The notes: a model not told the origin generated them from the letters alone. 64,000 bases of DNA from Paragemmobacter kunshanensis (GCF_011059185.1 NZ_JAALFE010000007.1:1-64000), one strand, 5' to 3'. Counted from the stretch's first letter, positions 1-9,306 are shown. Numbers and translations: made by a program.

Positions 1-102
1 CATCTGCGCTGAACATCAACGGCTTTCTGCGCCACCCCGAAAGAAAGGGCTTGCAAAATGTGCTGCGATTAGACGACCCCCGGAACCCGAAAGCGCCCCG
101 CG

Positions 103-687
103 ATGTTCTACCGCCCCGCCGATGGCCACGGCCTGCCGCACAACCCCTTCAACGCCATCGTGACACCCCGCCCCATCGGCTGGATTTCCACCCGTGGGCC
201 GCAGGGCGACAACCTCGCCCCCTATTCCTTCTTCAACGCCGCCGCCTATACCCCGCCGCAGGTCACCTTCGCCTCCACGGGCCTCAAGGATTCCGTCACC
301 AATATCCGCGCCACCGGCGTCTTCGCCGTGAACATCGTGGCAGCCGCGATGCTGCACCCGATGTCCGAAACCTCGGCCGAATTGCCGCCGGAAGTCGACG
401 AATTCGCTCATGCCGGCGTCGCCCGCGCCGAATGCACCGCCATCCCCTGCCCCCGCGTCGCCCATGCCCCCGCCACACTGGAATGCGAGGTGATCGACAT
501 CCTCACCCTGCGCGGGCAGAATAACTTTCTGGTGCTGGGCGAGGTGGTAGGCATCCACCTGCGCGACGATTGCCTGATCGACGGCCGCTTCGACGTGACA
601 ACCTTCCAGCCGCTCGCCCGGATGGGCTATCGCGACTATGCGGTTGTGCGCGACGTCTTCGAACTGAAACGCCCGAACGAGGGGTGA
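103..687 (+). CDS. Flavin reductase-like domain protein (FMN-binding split barrel)
   Basis: A 194-aa soluble protein that looks like the flavin reductase / FMN-binding split-barrel family. Family members bind FMN and either supply reduced flavin to monooxygenases or act as flavoprotein oxidoreductases. Visible signatures are PRPIGWIST near residue 22 and LAPYSFFN near residue 38, typical of the flavin-contacting N-terminal half, followed by a beta-rich core. The length fits the family (about 190-210 aa). The start is the first ATG of the frame; the Shine-Dalgarno sequence is weak. It converges on the cupin gene downstream across a pair of hairpins. The natural substrate or partner monooxygenase cannot be told from the sequence. 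Confidence 0.85.
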   Translation: MFYRPADGHGLPHNPFNAIVTPRPIGWISTRGPQGDNLAPYSFFNAAAYTPPQVTFASTGLKDSVTNIRATGVFAVNIVAAAMLHPMSETSAELPPEVDEFAHAGVARAECTAIPCPRVAHAPATLECEVIDILTLRGQNNFLVLGEVVGIHLRDDCLIDGRFDVTTFQPLARMGYRDYAVVRDVFELKRPNEG

Positions 688-708
688 TCGGCCCCGCAAG
701 GCGGCCCC

Positions 709-781
709 GTCCCGGGCCTGCCCCGGGACCTCCCCCTTCCGCCAGGAACCGCGCGCCAGAGGCCCCGGATCAGGTCCGGGG
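709..781. terminator. Two back-to-back G/C hairpins between convergent genes
   Basis: The first hairpin has arms GTCCCGGG and CCCGGGAC (709-716 and 722-729) with a 5-nt loop. The second has arms CCCCGGA and TCCGGGG (763-769 and 775-781) with loop TCAGG, and it overlaps the stop codon of the reverse-strand gene. No long T-run follows either. They sit between two converging reading frames, so a bidirectional terminator is the simplest reading. The second palindrome resembles G/C intergenic palindromes that are common in this family. Confidence 0.6.
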
Positions 782-1363
782 CGGGGTCGGCAGGATCCGC
801 GATTTCGCCGCCAGATCGCCCGCCCGCCAGACATAGGCCGCAACCAGCGGCTCGTCCCCCGTCCGCATGCCATGCGCCATCCAGGGGTCATGCCGGATCA
901 CCTGCCCCGGCGCGACCGGCGCATAGGGCCCCTCGCCCCGCATCCACAGCGCCCGCCCCGACAAGGGCAGATAGACCTCCGCCGCCGCATGGGCATGGGG
1001 CGGATAGTCGATCCCCGGCCCCAGCAGCAGGATCCCCACCGCCACCACCTCGCTCGCGATGGGCCCGCGCAGCCCGATCACCTCCGTCCAGCCATAGGAG
1101 CGCAGGAAATCCGCCCCGAAATCCGCCATCCCGTAGGTCTGCCCCCAGCACAGCCCCGCCGCCCCGTCGCGCAGCCCCGCCACAAGCCCGGCAAAGGGAG
1201 CAGGCGCCCCGCGCGCCGCCGCCTCCAGCACCCCGCAGACAGGCAGCATCCCCGGCGTCACCGCCCGCGTCACCCGCGCTTCGGGCCAGCCCGCCACCGC
1301 GTCCTCCGCCCCCGCCGCCACATAGGCCGCATGCAGCGCCCCCGCCAATGTCACCGAATCCAT
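770..1363 (-). CDS. DMSP lyase-family cupin protein (DddQ/DddL-like)
   Basis: A 197-aa single-domain cupin that resembles the dimethylsulfoniopropionate lyase family (DMSP_lyase). Family members cleave DMSP to dimethyl sulfide and acrylate using a divalent metal. The cupin metal motif is visible as YPPHAHAAAEVYLPLSG near residue 125 (two His, one Glu and the conserved Tyr), with the late His in IRHDPWMAHGMRTG. The upstream stretch WGQTYGMADFGADFL is also typical of the family. The ATG at 1363 was chosen over one 27 bases earlier because GGAGG lies 7 bases before it. Whether it acts on DMSP or a related substrate cannot be settled from sequence. Its divergent neighbour is MTA phosphorylase, so both genes touch methylated sulfur compounds. 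Confidence 0.75.
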   Translation of the reverse strand: MDSVTLAGALHAAYVAAGAEDAVAGWPEARVTRAVTPGMLPVCGVLEAAARGAPAPFAGLVAGLRDGAAGLCWGQTYGMADFGADFLRSYGWTEVIGLRGPIASEVVAVGILLLGPGIDYPPHAHAAAEVYLPLSGRALWMRGEGPYAPVAPGQVIRHDPWMAHGMRTGDEPLVAAYVWRAGDLAAKSRILPTPPRT

Positions 1364-1480
1364 CCCGCATCCTCCACCCTGCCCCGGCACAGCAGATCAT
1401 GTCCGGGGCGGACGATCACCCCCCTTCCCCGCCCCGCAAACCCCGCCTAAGCTGCGCCGCAGCGACAGAAGGGGCAATCC

Positions 1481-2353
1481 ATGCAGACGATGATCGGCGT
1501 GATCGGCGGGTCCGGGGTCTATCAGATCGACGGGCTGGAAGGCGCAGACTGGGTCAAGGTGGCCTCCCCCTGGGGCGCCCCCTCGGACGAGGTGCTGACG
1601 GGCCGCCTGAACGGCCTGCCCATGGCCTTCCTGCCCCGCCACGGGCGCGGCCATGTCCATGCCCCCTCCGATGTGCCCTATCGCGCCAATATCGACGCGC
1701 TGAAACGTCTCGGCTGCACCGACATCATCGCCGTCTCGGCCGTTGGCTCCCTGCGCGAGGATTTCCGCCCCGGCGATTTCGTCATCGTGGATCAGTATAT
1801 CGACCGCACCTTCGCCCGCCCCAAATCCTTCTTCGGCGCAGGCTGTGTGGCCCATGTCGGCTTTGCCCATCCGACCTGCCCCCGCCTCTCCACCGCCTGC
1901 GCCGCGGCCGCCCGGCAGGCGGGGATCAGCGTGCATGAAGGTGCCACCTATGTCGCCATGGAAGGCCCGCAATTCTCCACTCTCGCCGAATCCCGCCTCT
2001 ATCGCGGCTGGGGGGCCGATGTCATCGGCATGACCGGCATGCCCGAGGCCAAGCTCGCCCGCGAAGCGGAACTCTGCTACGCCTCCATCGCCATGGTCAC
2101 CGATTACGACTGCTGGCATCCCGGCCATGATGCCGTGGACGTGGCCGCCGTCATCCGCACCCTCACCGCCAATGCCGGCAATGCCCGCGCCGTGATCGCG
2201 GCCCTGCCTGCCCATCTCGGCCCCGACCGCGCGCCTTGCCCGCATGGCTGCGACCGCGCCCTCGACATGGCGCTGATGACGGCACCCGACAAGCGCGATC
2301 CGGCCCTTCTCGCCCGGCTCGATGCCGTCGCGGGCCGCGTCCTGCGGGGCTGA
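1481..2353 (+). CDS. mtnP: S-methyl-5'-thioadenosine phosphorylase
   Basis: A 290-aa cytosolic enzyme of the purine nucleoside phosphorylase/MTAP family. It phosphorolyses methylthioadenosine, the by-product of polyamine and AHL synthesis, to adenine and 5-methylthioribose-1-phosphate. The N-terminal phosphate-binding motif GVIGGSGVYQIDG, the core AVGSLREDFRPGDFVIVDQ and the substrate-binding YVAMEGPQFST are all present. Length matches the family. The apt gene downstream would salvage the released adenine; the LuxI-type synthase at 36.6 kb would itself generate MTA. The start ATG follows AGAAGGGG at suitable spacing. Confidence 0.93.
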   Translation: MQTMIGVIGGSGVYQIDGLEGADWVKVASPWGAPSDEVLTGRLNGLPMAFLPRHGRGHVHAPSDVPYRANIDALKRLGCTDIIAVSAVGSLREDFRPGDFVIVDQYIDRTFARPKSFFGAGCVAHVGFAHPTCPRLSTACAAAARQAGISVHEGATYVAMEGPQFSTLAESRLYRGWGADVIGMTGMPEAKLAREAELCYASIAMVTDYDCWHPGHDAVDVAAVIRTLTANAGNARAVIAALPAHLGPDRAPCPHGCDRALDMALMTAPDKRDPALLARLDAVAGRVLRG

Positions 2354-2458
2354 CCGCCCGCAGCGCGCGCGGCCTTAACCCTCGGGAAACCATGCAAGCC
2401 GTGCTATGATGCCCCAGAGGGGGCGCGTTTCGCCCCTGGTCACCAGTGGAGCCCGGTC

Positions 2459-3289
2459 ATGCTCACCTCCCATATCCGCTACCTGCAATCCCGCCTCGCC
2501 GCCCTCGGCCATTATGCAGGCCCGCTCGACGGGCAGCGCGGCCCCCTCACCGATGCCGCCATCCGCAAGGTGCTGCCCCTCCTCGGCCAGCCCCTCCCCC
2601 CCGGATGGCAGGGCTGGACACCCCGCCGTCAGGCCACTGCCGCCCTGCAGGCCCTGGCCCGCGCCGAAGGCCTGAATCCCGGCCCGATCGACGGCTGGTG
2701 GGGCCCGCAGACCGATTACACCGTCACCGCCATGATGACGCGGGCCGAAACGGGCCGCCTGCCCGACTGGCGCGACATCCGCCCCGGCACCGCCAACCCC
2801 CATGGCTGGCCCCGGGAAAGCGAGGTTTCCGCCTTCTACGGCCCGCATGGCACGCCCGAAGGCCGCCGCCCGCCCCTGGTCAAGGTGCCCTCGCCCTGGA
2901 CATTCCGCATCGCCTGGAATCTCGCCCAGCCGCGCAGCTTCCTCTGGGCGCATGAGAAGACCGCCGCCTCCCTCACCCGCATCCTCGCCCGCATCCACCA
3001 GCATTACGGCGAGGCCCGCCTGCGCGAGTTGCGGCTGGATATCTTCTCGGGCGATTACGACCCCCGCCTGATGCGCGGCAGCCAGACGAAATGGTCGATG
3101 CATGCCTGGGGCATCGCCTATGATTTCGACGATACCGAGAACCGCCTGAACTGGGGCGCCGACCGCGCCCGCCTCGCCCACCCCGAATACCGCCCCTTCT
3201 GGGAGATCTGGGAAGCCGAAGGCTGGGTCTCCCTCGGCCGCACCAGGAATTACGACTGGATGCATGTCCAGGCCGCCCGCCCCGACTGA
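2459..3289 (+). CDS. Peptidoglycan-binding M15-type (VanY/D-Ala-D-Ala carboxypeptidase-like) peptidase
   Basis: A 276-aa protein. The first ~100 residues hold two peptidoglycan-binding-like repeats (IRYLQSRLAALGHYAGPLDG and LARAEGLNPGPIDGWWGPQT). The C-terminal part (about 150-276) is an M15-like zinc peptidase: SMHAWGIAYDFDDTENRLNW supplies the H-x6-D pair and YDWMHVQA the third zinc His. No signal peptide or TM segment is visible, so it may be cytosolic, phage-endolysin-like, or exported another way. It would cut peptide bonds in peptidoglycan stems. Its last codons (Arg-Pro-Asp-stop) lead straight into a tandem array whose units appear to repeat this gene's 3' end. Confidence 0.8.
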   Translation: MLTSHIRYLQSRLAALGHYAGPLDGQRGPLTDAAIRKVLPLLGQPLPPGWQGWTPRRQATAALQALARAEGLNPGPIDGWWGPQTDYTVTAMMTRAETGRLPDWRDIRPGTANPHGWPRESEVSAFYGPHGTPEGRRPPLVKVPSPWTFRIAWNLAQPRSFLWAHEKTAASLTRILARIHQHYGEARLRELRLDIFSGDYDPRLMRGSQTKWSMHAWGIAYDFDDTENRLNWGADRARLAHPEYRPFWEIWEAEGWVSLGRTRNYDWMHVQAARPD

Positions 3290-4690
3290 CAGCCCGACGG
3301 ACACCCTATCGAAAGGCCCGACCGTTCCCCCGACGTCCCGCCCCTGCCGGTCCCACCCCCGGGACCGGCCCTTTCCTGACGCCCGCCGTCCCGCTCTGCC
3401 CCGGACTTTTCGCCCGCCGGTCCCGCCCCGACCGCCCCGACCGGACGTCGCCGTCCCTCACTACCCCCAACATCACTCCCCGGCCTCCTGTCCCCTCTCC
3501 CCCCCCTTCGTCCTCACCCCAATACCCTCACTCCCGCAGCCCTGCCCGCCCGCCCCGACCGACTCCCCGACTGACACCCCGCCCAAAGGCCCGACCGTTC
3601 CCCCGACGCCCCACCCACCGGTCCCGCCCCTGACCGGCCGCAACCGGACGCCCGCCGTCCCGCTCTGCCCCCACCCTCACTCCCCGGCCTCCTGTCCCCT
3701 CTCCCGCCCCTTCGTCCCGGCCCAAATACCCTCCCTCCCGCAGCCCTGCCCGCCCGCCCCGACGGACACCCCGGCTATTCCCCCGACGCCCCACCCGCCG
3801 GACCCGCACTCGACCGGCCCCGACCGGACGCCCGCCGTCCCGCGCTGCCCCCACCCTCACTCCCCAACCTCCTTTCCCCTCGCCTACTCCTTCGTCCTCA
3901 CCCCAATACCCTCCCTCCCGCAGCCCTGCCCGCCCGCCCCGACCGACTCCCCTACTGACACCCCGCCCAAAGGCCCGACCGTTCCCCCGACGCCCCACCC
4001 GCCGGACTTGCCCCCGACCGGCCCCGACCGGACGCCCGCCGTCCCGCGCTGCCCCCACCCTCACTCCCCGGCCTCCTGCCCCCTCTCCCTCCCCTTCGTC
4101 CTGGTCCAAATACCCTTCCGCCTTCTCGCAGGCCTGCCCGCCCGACCCGACGGACACCCCGACTGACACCCCATCGGTAGGCCCGACCGTTCCCCCGACG
4201 CCCCGCCCGACGCCCCACCCGCCGGCCCCGCACTCGACCGGCCCCGACCGGACGCCCGCCCTCCCGCGCTGACCCCACCCTCACTCCCCAGCCTCCTTTC
4301 CCCTCTCCTCCCCCTTCGTCCTGGCCCAAATACCCTCCCTCCCTCCCGCAGCCCTGCCCCTCCGCCCAGACTGACCCCCCGTCCAAAGGCCCGACCGTTC
4401 CCCCGACGCCCCCCCGCCGGTCCCGTCCCCGTCCGGCCCTTTCCGGACGCCCGCCGTCCCGCTCTACCCCCACCCTCACTCCCCGGCCTCCTGCCCCCTC
4501 TCCCGCCCCTTCGTCCTGGCCCAAATACCCTCCCTCCCGCAGGCCTGCCCGCCCGCCCCGACTGACACCCCGACTGACACCCAGCCCAAAGCCCCGCCCG
4601 GACGCCCTCCGCCCCGCTCTGAGCCGCATCCTCTTTCCCCAGCCTCCTTTGCCCGCCCCTGCCCTTCATCTTGGCCCAAATACCCTTCTT
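3275..4690. repeat. C-rich imperfect tandem array, about seven 155-220-bp units
   Basis: A 1.4-kb stretch with no credible gene, built from imperfect tandem copies. Each unit runs through GCCCGCCCCGACTGACA-like sequence (matching the end of the upstream peptidase gene), AAAGGCCCGACCGTTCCCCC, a GACCGGACGCCCGCCGTCCC block, CTCACTCCCCGGCCTCC, then CCCTTCGTCCTGGCCCAAAT followed by ACCC. The AATACCC core falls at about 3521, 3725, 3905, 4109, 4329, 4524 and 4679. The top strand is strongly C-rich and G-poor, with frequent CCCC runs. The TTCATCTTGGCCCAAATACC element also occurs downstream of tusA. Proline-rich frames cross the array but have no translation signals. Confidence 0.85.
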
Positions 4691-4903
4691 CGTTTCCACC
4701 GCCATGCCCGCCCGCCAGCCAGCCCCGCACCCAGCCCCGGATGGCGTCCGCGCGCGCCCCGGGCGGGGATTGCGCGACCCGGGGGGTCCGGGGGGGCCGG
4801 ATGGCCCCCCCGGCCTGCCCCCCCGGCCTGCACGCCCTCCCCCCTCGACGCCCCCGCCCCGGGGCGCTAGACCTTGGCCATTCCCACAGCGTCAGGGCTC
4901 CGC

Positions 4904-5437
4904 ATGACCAGAACCGTCAAGGACTACATCCGCACCATCGTCGACTTCCCGCATGAAGGAATCCTGTTCCGCGACGTGACCACCCTCTTCGCCGATCCGC
5001 GCGGCTTCCGGATGTGCGTCGACCAGCTGCTCGCCCCCTATGCCGGCATGCGCATCGACAAGGTCGCCGGGCTCGAGGCGCGGGGCTTCATCCTCGGCGG
5101 TGCCGTGGCCCATCAGCTTTCCACAGGCTTCATCCCGATCCGCAAGAAGGGCAAACTCCCCGGCGCCACCATCGCGGAAAGCTACAAGCTGGAATATGGC
5201 GAGGCGACGGTCGAGGTGCATGACGATGCCCTGCAGCCGGGCGAAAAGGTGCTGCTCGTCGATGATCTTCTCGCCACCGGCGGCACCGCCGAGGCCGGGA
5301 TAAGGCTGATCGAACGGCTGGGCGCACAGGTCGTCGGCTGCGCCTTCGTGGTGGATCTGCCCGATCTGGGCGGCCGCAAGCGGCTCGAATCCCTCGGCAT
5401 GGATGTGCATGCCCTCTGCACCTTCGAAGGGCTCTGA
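4904..5437 (+). CDS. apt: Adenine phosphoribosyltransferase
   Basis: A 177-aa cytosolic type I phosphoribosyltransferase. It converts adenine and PRPP to AMP, closing the salvage route for adenine released by MtnP. The PRPP-binding motif [14 protein letters not shown] is near residue 120, and the family N-terminus [20 protein letters not shown] and [11 protein letters not shown] are present. An upstream TTG start is possible in frame, but the ATG used here matches the usual family N-terminus. Only a weak AGGG lies upstream. The gene follows the C-rich array and ends before a strong rho-independent-type hairpin. Confidence 0.95.
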   Translation: MTRTVKDYIRTIVDFPHEGILFRDVTTLFADPRGFRMCVDQLLAPYAGMRIDKVAGLEARGFILGGAVAHQLSTGFIPIRKKGKLPGATIAESYKLEYGEATVEVHDDALQPGEKVLLVDDLLATGGTAEAGIRLIERLGAQVVGCAFVVDLPDLGGRKRLESLGMDVHALCTFEGL

Positions 5438-5568
5438 CAGCCCCGGCCCAGCCGGAGCCCGGGCCGCGCAGGGCGGCCCCGTCAACCCTTCCTTAACCCT
5501 TCGCCGCTAGAAGCGATTCTGTCGGGGCACCCACCCCGGCGCTGCTTGCAAGAACCACACCCCACCCA

Positions 5569-5597
5569 CCCCGCCGGTTCACCCCGGCGGGGTTCTT
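5569..5597 (+). terminator. Rho-independent-type terminator after apt
   Basis: A perfect 9-bp stem (CCCCGCCGG and CCGGCGGGG) with a 6-nt loop, followed by TTCTT. It lies about 130 bases after the apt stop codon and inside the artificial N-terminal extension of the chromate transporter frame. This also supports the later ATG for that gene. Confidence 0.75.
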
Positions 5598-5638
5598 CGT
5601 CATTGCCCCGTTACCCGCCCCGGGCTACCTCTCGCACC

Positions 5639-6907
5639 ATGACACCCTATCGCGACCTCTTCCGCAGCTTCGGCAGCATCGGCCTGATGTCCTTCGGCGG
5701 CCCGGCCGCGCAGATCGCCCTCATGCACCGCGTGCTGGTCGATGATCGCAAATGGCTGTCCGAGCGGGACTTCCTCGCCGCCCTCTCCTTCTGCATGGTC
5801 CTGCCGGGGCCCGAGGCGATGCAGCTTGCCACCTGGTCGGGCTGGCGGTTGCGGGGCACGATCGGCGGGCTGATCGCGGGGCTCCTGTTCGTGCTGCCCG
5901 GCGCGGCCGTGGTGCTGGCACTGGCCGCGATCTATGCCGCCTTCGGCAGCCTCCCCTGGGTTCAGGCCCTGTTCATGGGCGTCCAGGCCGCCGTCGCCAT
6001 CATCGTGATCGAGGCGCTCCTGCGCGTCGGCAAGCGCGCCCTGCAGGGCCGCGCGGCGCGCGTGCTGGCCCTTCTGGCCTTTGCCGCGCTCTTCTTGCTG
6101 AACGCGCCCTTCCCGCTCGTCATCCTCGCCGCCGGGCTTTGGGGATATGCCACCGCGCGCGGCACCGCCACGCCCCTGCCCCCGCCTCCCCGCGCCACCC
6201 ATACCCTGCGCACCGCCGCGCTCTGGCTGGTGATCTGGCTCGCCCCGCTCGCCGCGCTCTGGGCGGCCGATGCGGGCCTTCTGGCCGAAATCGGCCTCTT
6301 CTTCGCGAAACTCGCGATCCTCACCTTCGGCGGGGCCTATGCCGTCCTGGCCTGGATGGCGCAGGCGGTGGTCGAAGACAAGGGCTGGCTCACGCTGCGC
6401 CAGATGATGGATGGCCTCGGCCTTGCCGAAACCACGCCCGGCCCCCTGATCCTCGTCACCGAATTCGTGGGCTACCTGGCCGGACACCGGCAGGGCGGCT
6501 GGCCGCTCGGCCTCGCGGCTGCCCTGGTCACGCTCTGGATGACCTTCGCTCCCAGCTTCCTGATGATCTTCGCAGGCGCCCCCTGGATTGCCCGCATCAC
6601 CGCCGCCCCCCGCCTCGCCGGCGCGCTGTCGGCCATCATGGCCGCCGTGGTGGGCGTGATCGGCAATCTGTCGGTCTGGTTCGCGGCCCATGTCTTCTTC
6701 GCCGAAGTCGCGCGCGAAAGCTTCGGCCCGCTCCAGCTGCTCACCCCCGATCCGGCCAGCCTGCGCCCCGGCCTTGTGGCGCTGGCCCTTCTGGCCGGCT
6801 GGATGCTCCTGCGTCGCCACTGGCCCCTGCCTCTGGTCCTTGCCATCTGCGCCGCCGGAGGGCTGGCGCTTCATCTCCTCGCCCCCCATCTCCCCCCGAC
6901 CCCCTGA
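5639..6907 (+). CDS. chrA: Chromate transporter (long-chain CHR family, two CHR domains)
   Basis: A 422-aa inner-membrane protein with two homologous CHR domains, so the long-chain form of the family. ChrA proteins export chromate using the proton gradient; many genomic copies have unproven substrates. Each half carries the family signature: FGGPAAQIALMHRVLVDD then MVLPGPEAMQLATWSGW in the first, and LTFGGAYAVLAWMAQAVVED then AETTPGPLILVTEFVGY in the second. About ten hydrophobic segments are visible. The start was placed at MTPYRDLF because the upstream in-frame extension contains the apt terminator and is not hydrophobic. No chrB regulator is adjacent. Confidence 0.88.
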   Translation: MTPYRDLFRSFGSIGLMSFGGPAAQIALMHRVLVDDRKWLSERDFLAALSFCMVLPGPEAMQLATWSGWRLRGTIGGLIAGLLFVLPGAAVVLALAAIYAAFGSLPWVQALFMGVQAAVAIIVIEALLRVGKRALQGRAARVLALLAFAALFLLNAPFPLVILAAGLWGYATARGTATPLPPPPRATHTLRTAALWLVIWLAPLAALWAADAGLLAEIGLFFAKLAILTFGGAYAVLAWMAQAVVEDKGWLTLRQMMDGLGLAETTPGPLILVTEFVGYLAGHRQGGWPLGLAAALVTLWMTFAPSFLMIFAGAPWIARITAAPRLAGALSAIMAAVVGVIGNLSVWFAAHVFFAEVARESFGPLQLLTPDPASLRPGLVALALLAGWMLLRRHWPLPLVLAICAAGGLALHLLAPHLPPTP

Positions 6908-6994
6908 CACAAAGCATGCCCCCCCGCCCGACGCCCCCTTCCCTTTGGGGGCGAATCCCCCGTAAATGAAGACAAGCAGCGGAAAGGACAGCGC

Positions 6995-7456
6995 ATGGCC
7001 CGTTCCATCGACTATGGCAACCTGATGCATCGGGCGATGCGGGGGCTGATCCAGACCGTCCTGCGCGATGTGGCGCGCGATGGCCTGCCAGGCGCGCATC
7101 ATTTCTTCATAACCTTCGACACCACCCATCCCGGCGTCGCCATCGCCGACTGGCTCCGCGCCCGCTACCCGGCCGAAATGACCGTGGTCATCCAGCACTG
7201 GTTCGAGAATCTCGAAGTCACCGATGACCAGTTCTCCGTCACGCTGAACTTCGGCAACCAGCCCGAACCCCTCGTCATCCCCTTCGACGCCGTGCGCACC
7301 TTCGTCGATCCTTCCGTGGAGTTCGGCCTGCGCTTCGAAACCCACAGCGACGAGGAAGACGAGGACGAGGAAGACGAGGATGACGACGGCGACGATGACC
7401 CGCCGCCCCATCAGGACGCCGAGATCCTCAGCCTCGACAAATTCCGCAAGCACTGA
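6995..7456 (+). CDS. sspB: SspB-family ClpXP adaptor (alphaproteobacterial type)
   Basis: A 153-aa adaptor homologous to alphaproteobacterial SspB. SspB tethers ssrA-tagged proteins, and in Caulobacter certain regulators, to the ClpXP protease. The globular SspB core is recognisable (HHFFITFDTTHPGVAIADWL; MTVVIQHWFENLEV; FSVTLNFG). A very acidic linker of Asp/Glu (about residues 115-135) leads to a short conserved C-terminal tail ending LSLDKFRKH, which in the family is the ClpX-docking peptide. GGAAAGGA precedes the ATG. The downstream hairpin marks the transcript end. Confidence 0.9.
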   Translation: MARSIDYGNLMHRAMRGLIQTVLRDVARDGLPGAHHFFITFDTTHPGVAIADWLRARYPAEMTVVIQHWFENLEVTDDQFSVTLNFGNQPEPLVIPFDAVRTFVDPSVEFGLRFETHSDEEDEDEEDEDDDGDDDPPPHQDAEILSLDKFRKH

Positions 7457-7510
7457 CTCCGCAGGCACTGGCCGCACAGGGGCGAAAGGATCTTCGGCAA
7501 GGATCCTCCG

Positions 7511-7546
7511 CCCCCCGGAATTTTCGCATGAAAATTCGTAGGGGGG
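7511..7546 (+). terminator. Hairpin terminator of the GAATTTTC family after sspB
   Basis: Perfect inner arms GAATTTTC (7518-7525) and GAAAATTC (7530-7537) around GCAT, extended by an outer CCCCCC/GGGGGG pairing. The same GAATTTTC-GCA-GAAAATTC core is found twice at the ribE tail (59874-59892 and 60087-60105), so this is a dispersed intergenic element rather than a one-off terminator. Confidence 0.75.
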
Positions 7547-7628
7547 CGGCGGTATGCGACGGTATGCCGATTGATTTTAAGGGTCCTGCCCGCTAAGGCG
7601 GGCACAAGCGATATCAGGAGGCTTGGCC

Positions 7629-9023
7629 ATGACCGCAACCCGCACCGAGACCGACAGCTTCGGCCCGCTGGAGGTTCCTGCCGACAAGTACTGGGGCGCG
7701 CAGACCCAGCGCTCGATCATCAACTTCCCCATCGGCTGGGAACGCCAGCCCGTCGCGATCATCCGCGCGCTGGGGGTGATCAAGAAGGCCTGCGCCTTGG
7801 TCAATATCGACCAGGGCGATATCTCGCCCGAACTGGGCAAGGCCATCGCGGCGGCGGCGCAAGAGGTGATCGACGGCCGCTTCGACGACAACTTCCCGCT
7901 GGTGGTCTGGCAGACGGGATCCGGCACCCAGTCCAACATGAACGCGAACGAGGTCATCTCGAACCGCGCGATCGAGATGCTGGGCGGCGTGATGGGATCG
8001 AAGAAACCCGTCCACCCGAATGACCATGTGAACATGGGGCAATCGTCCAACGACACCTTCCCTACGGCCATGCATGTGGCCATCGGCATGATGGCCCGCG
8101 ACGTGCTGCTGCCGGGGCTGGAGAAGCTGTCCAAGGCGCTCTGGGCGAAGTCCAACGAATTCAAGGACATCATCAAGATCGGCCGCACCCATACGCAGGA
8201 CGCGACACCCCTGACGCTGGGTCAGGAATTCTCGGGCTACGCCACGCAGGTCGACAAGGGCATCGCGCGGGTGAAGGCCTGCCTGCCCGATATCTACGAA
8301 CTGGCCCAGGGCGGCACCGCTGTTGGCACGGGACTGAATACCCGTGTCGGCTGGGATACCCGCGTCGCGGCAAGGATCGCCGAAATCACCTCCCTCCCCT
8401 TCGTCACCGCCCCCAACAAGTTCGAGGCGCTGGCAGCCCATGACGCGATGGTCATGTTCTCCGGCGCACTGAAGACGGTCGCTGCGGCGCTCTTCAAGAT
8501 CGCCAACGACCTGCGCCTCCTCGGCTCCGGCCCCCGGTCGGGTCTGGGCGAGCTGATCCTGCCGGAAAACGAACCGGGGTCCTCGATCATGCCCGGCAAG
8601 GTGAACCCGACGCAGGCCGAGGCGCTGACGATGGTCTGCGCCCATGTCATGGGCAATGACGCCGCCGTGGGCTTTGCCGGCAGCCAGGGCCATTTCGAAC
8701 TGAACGTCTACAACCCGATGATGTCCTACAACGTGCTGCAGAGCATGCAGCTTCTGGGCGATGCGGCGGGCAGCTTCACCGACAATATGGTGGTCGGCAC
8801 CCAGGCCAACACGGCGCGGATCGACAAGCTGATGAAGGAATCGCTGATGCTGGTGACGGCACTGGCGCCGACCATCGGCTATGACAACGCCACCAAGGTC
8901 GCCAAGACCGCCCACAAGAACGGCACGACGCTGAAGGAAGAGGCGATAGCCCTGGGCTTTGTCGACGCCGAAACCTTCGACCGCGTGGTGCGGCCGGAAG
9001 ACATGATCGGACCGAAGGGGTGA
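7629..9023 (+). CDS. fumC: Fumarate hydratase class II
   Basis: A 464-aa cytosolic enzyme of the TCA cycle that reversibly hydrates fumarate to L-malate without an iron-sulfur cluster. It belongs to the aspartase/fumarase superfamily: the signature [15 protein letters not shown] is near residue 315, and the substrate-contact regions [24 protein letters not shown] and [16 protein letters not shown] are intact. An in-frame TTG lies 6 bases upstream, but ATG is better placed, 7 bases after AGGAGG. Length is normal. Confidence 0.96.
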   Translation: MTATRTETDSFGPLEVPADKYWGAQTQRSIINFPIGWERQPVAIIRALGVIKKACALVNIDQGDISPELGKAIAAAAQEVIDGRFDDNFPLVVWQTGSGTQSNMNANEVISNRAIEMLGGVMGSKKPVHPNDHVNMGQSSNDTFPTAMHVAIGMMARDVLLPGLEKLSKALWAKSNEFKDIIKIGRTHTQDATPLTLGQEFSGYATQVDKGIARVKACLPDIYELAQGGTAVGTGLNTRVGWDTRVAARIAEITSLPFVTAPNKFEALAAHDAMVMFSGALKTVAAALFKIANDLRLLGSGPRSGLGELILPENEPGSSIMPGKVNPTQAEALTMVCAHVMGNDAAVGFAGSQGHFELNVYNPMMSYNVLQSMQLLGDAAGSFTDNMVVGTQANTARIDKLMKESLMLVTALAPTIGYDNATKVAKTAHKNGTTLKEEAIALGFVDAETFDRVVRPEDMIGPKG

Positions 9024-9030
9024 GAGGCGG

Positions 9031-9076
9031 TCCGGGCCATTCCGGCCCGGATCGAAAGCTCCGGTGGAGCTTTCGA
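9031..9076 (+). terminator. Double hairpin after fumC
   Basis: Two consecutive stems: TCCGGGCC/GGCCCGGA (9031-9038 and 9044-9051), then a perfect 11-bp stem TCGAAAGCTCC/GGAGCTTTCGA with a 3-nt loop (9052-9076). There is no T-run. It lies between fumC and the small-gene group, and probably stabilises or ends the fumC message. Confidence 0.6.
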
Positions 9077-9129
9077 AGCATCGAACGCCCGCTGCCGCTG
9101 CAGCGGGCCGGGCGGAGGGAACCGAAGCA

Positions 9130-9306
9130 ATGTCCGAGATCGTCAACCTTCGGCAAAAGCGCAAGGAGGCGGCCCGCAAGGCCGCCCGCGCGAAGGGAGA
9201 TGAGAACGCCGCGAAATTTGGCCGGACCAAGGCCGAACGCGATCTGGAACAGGCGCGGGCGGAAAAATCCGCCCGCGACCACGATGCCCACCGGCGCGAC
9301 GAATGA
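9130..9306 (+). CDS. Small highly charged protein, DUF4169-like
   Basis: A 58-aa, Arg/Lys/Glu/Ala-rich protein (SEIVNLRQKRKEAARKAARA, then GRTKAERDLEQARAEKSARD). The composition and the ending DHDAHRRDE resemble the short DUF4169 family of alphaproteobacteria. It is predicted to be almost entirely helical; the function is unknown. Its stop overlaps the start of the next gene by 4 bases (ATGA), indicating translational coupling. Confidence 0.75.
   Translation: MSEIVNLRQKRKEAARKAARAKGDENAAKFGRTKAERDLEQARAEKSARDHDAHRRDE

Noticed and set aside
3264-4166. 300-codon proline-rich open frame in the C-rich array (and long reverse-strand frames there)
   Set aside because: It is a by-product of C-rich tandem repeats: no start signals, no family similarity, and several overlapping frames are equally open.
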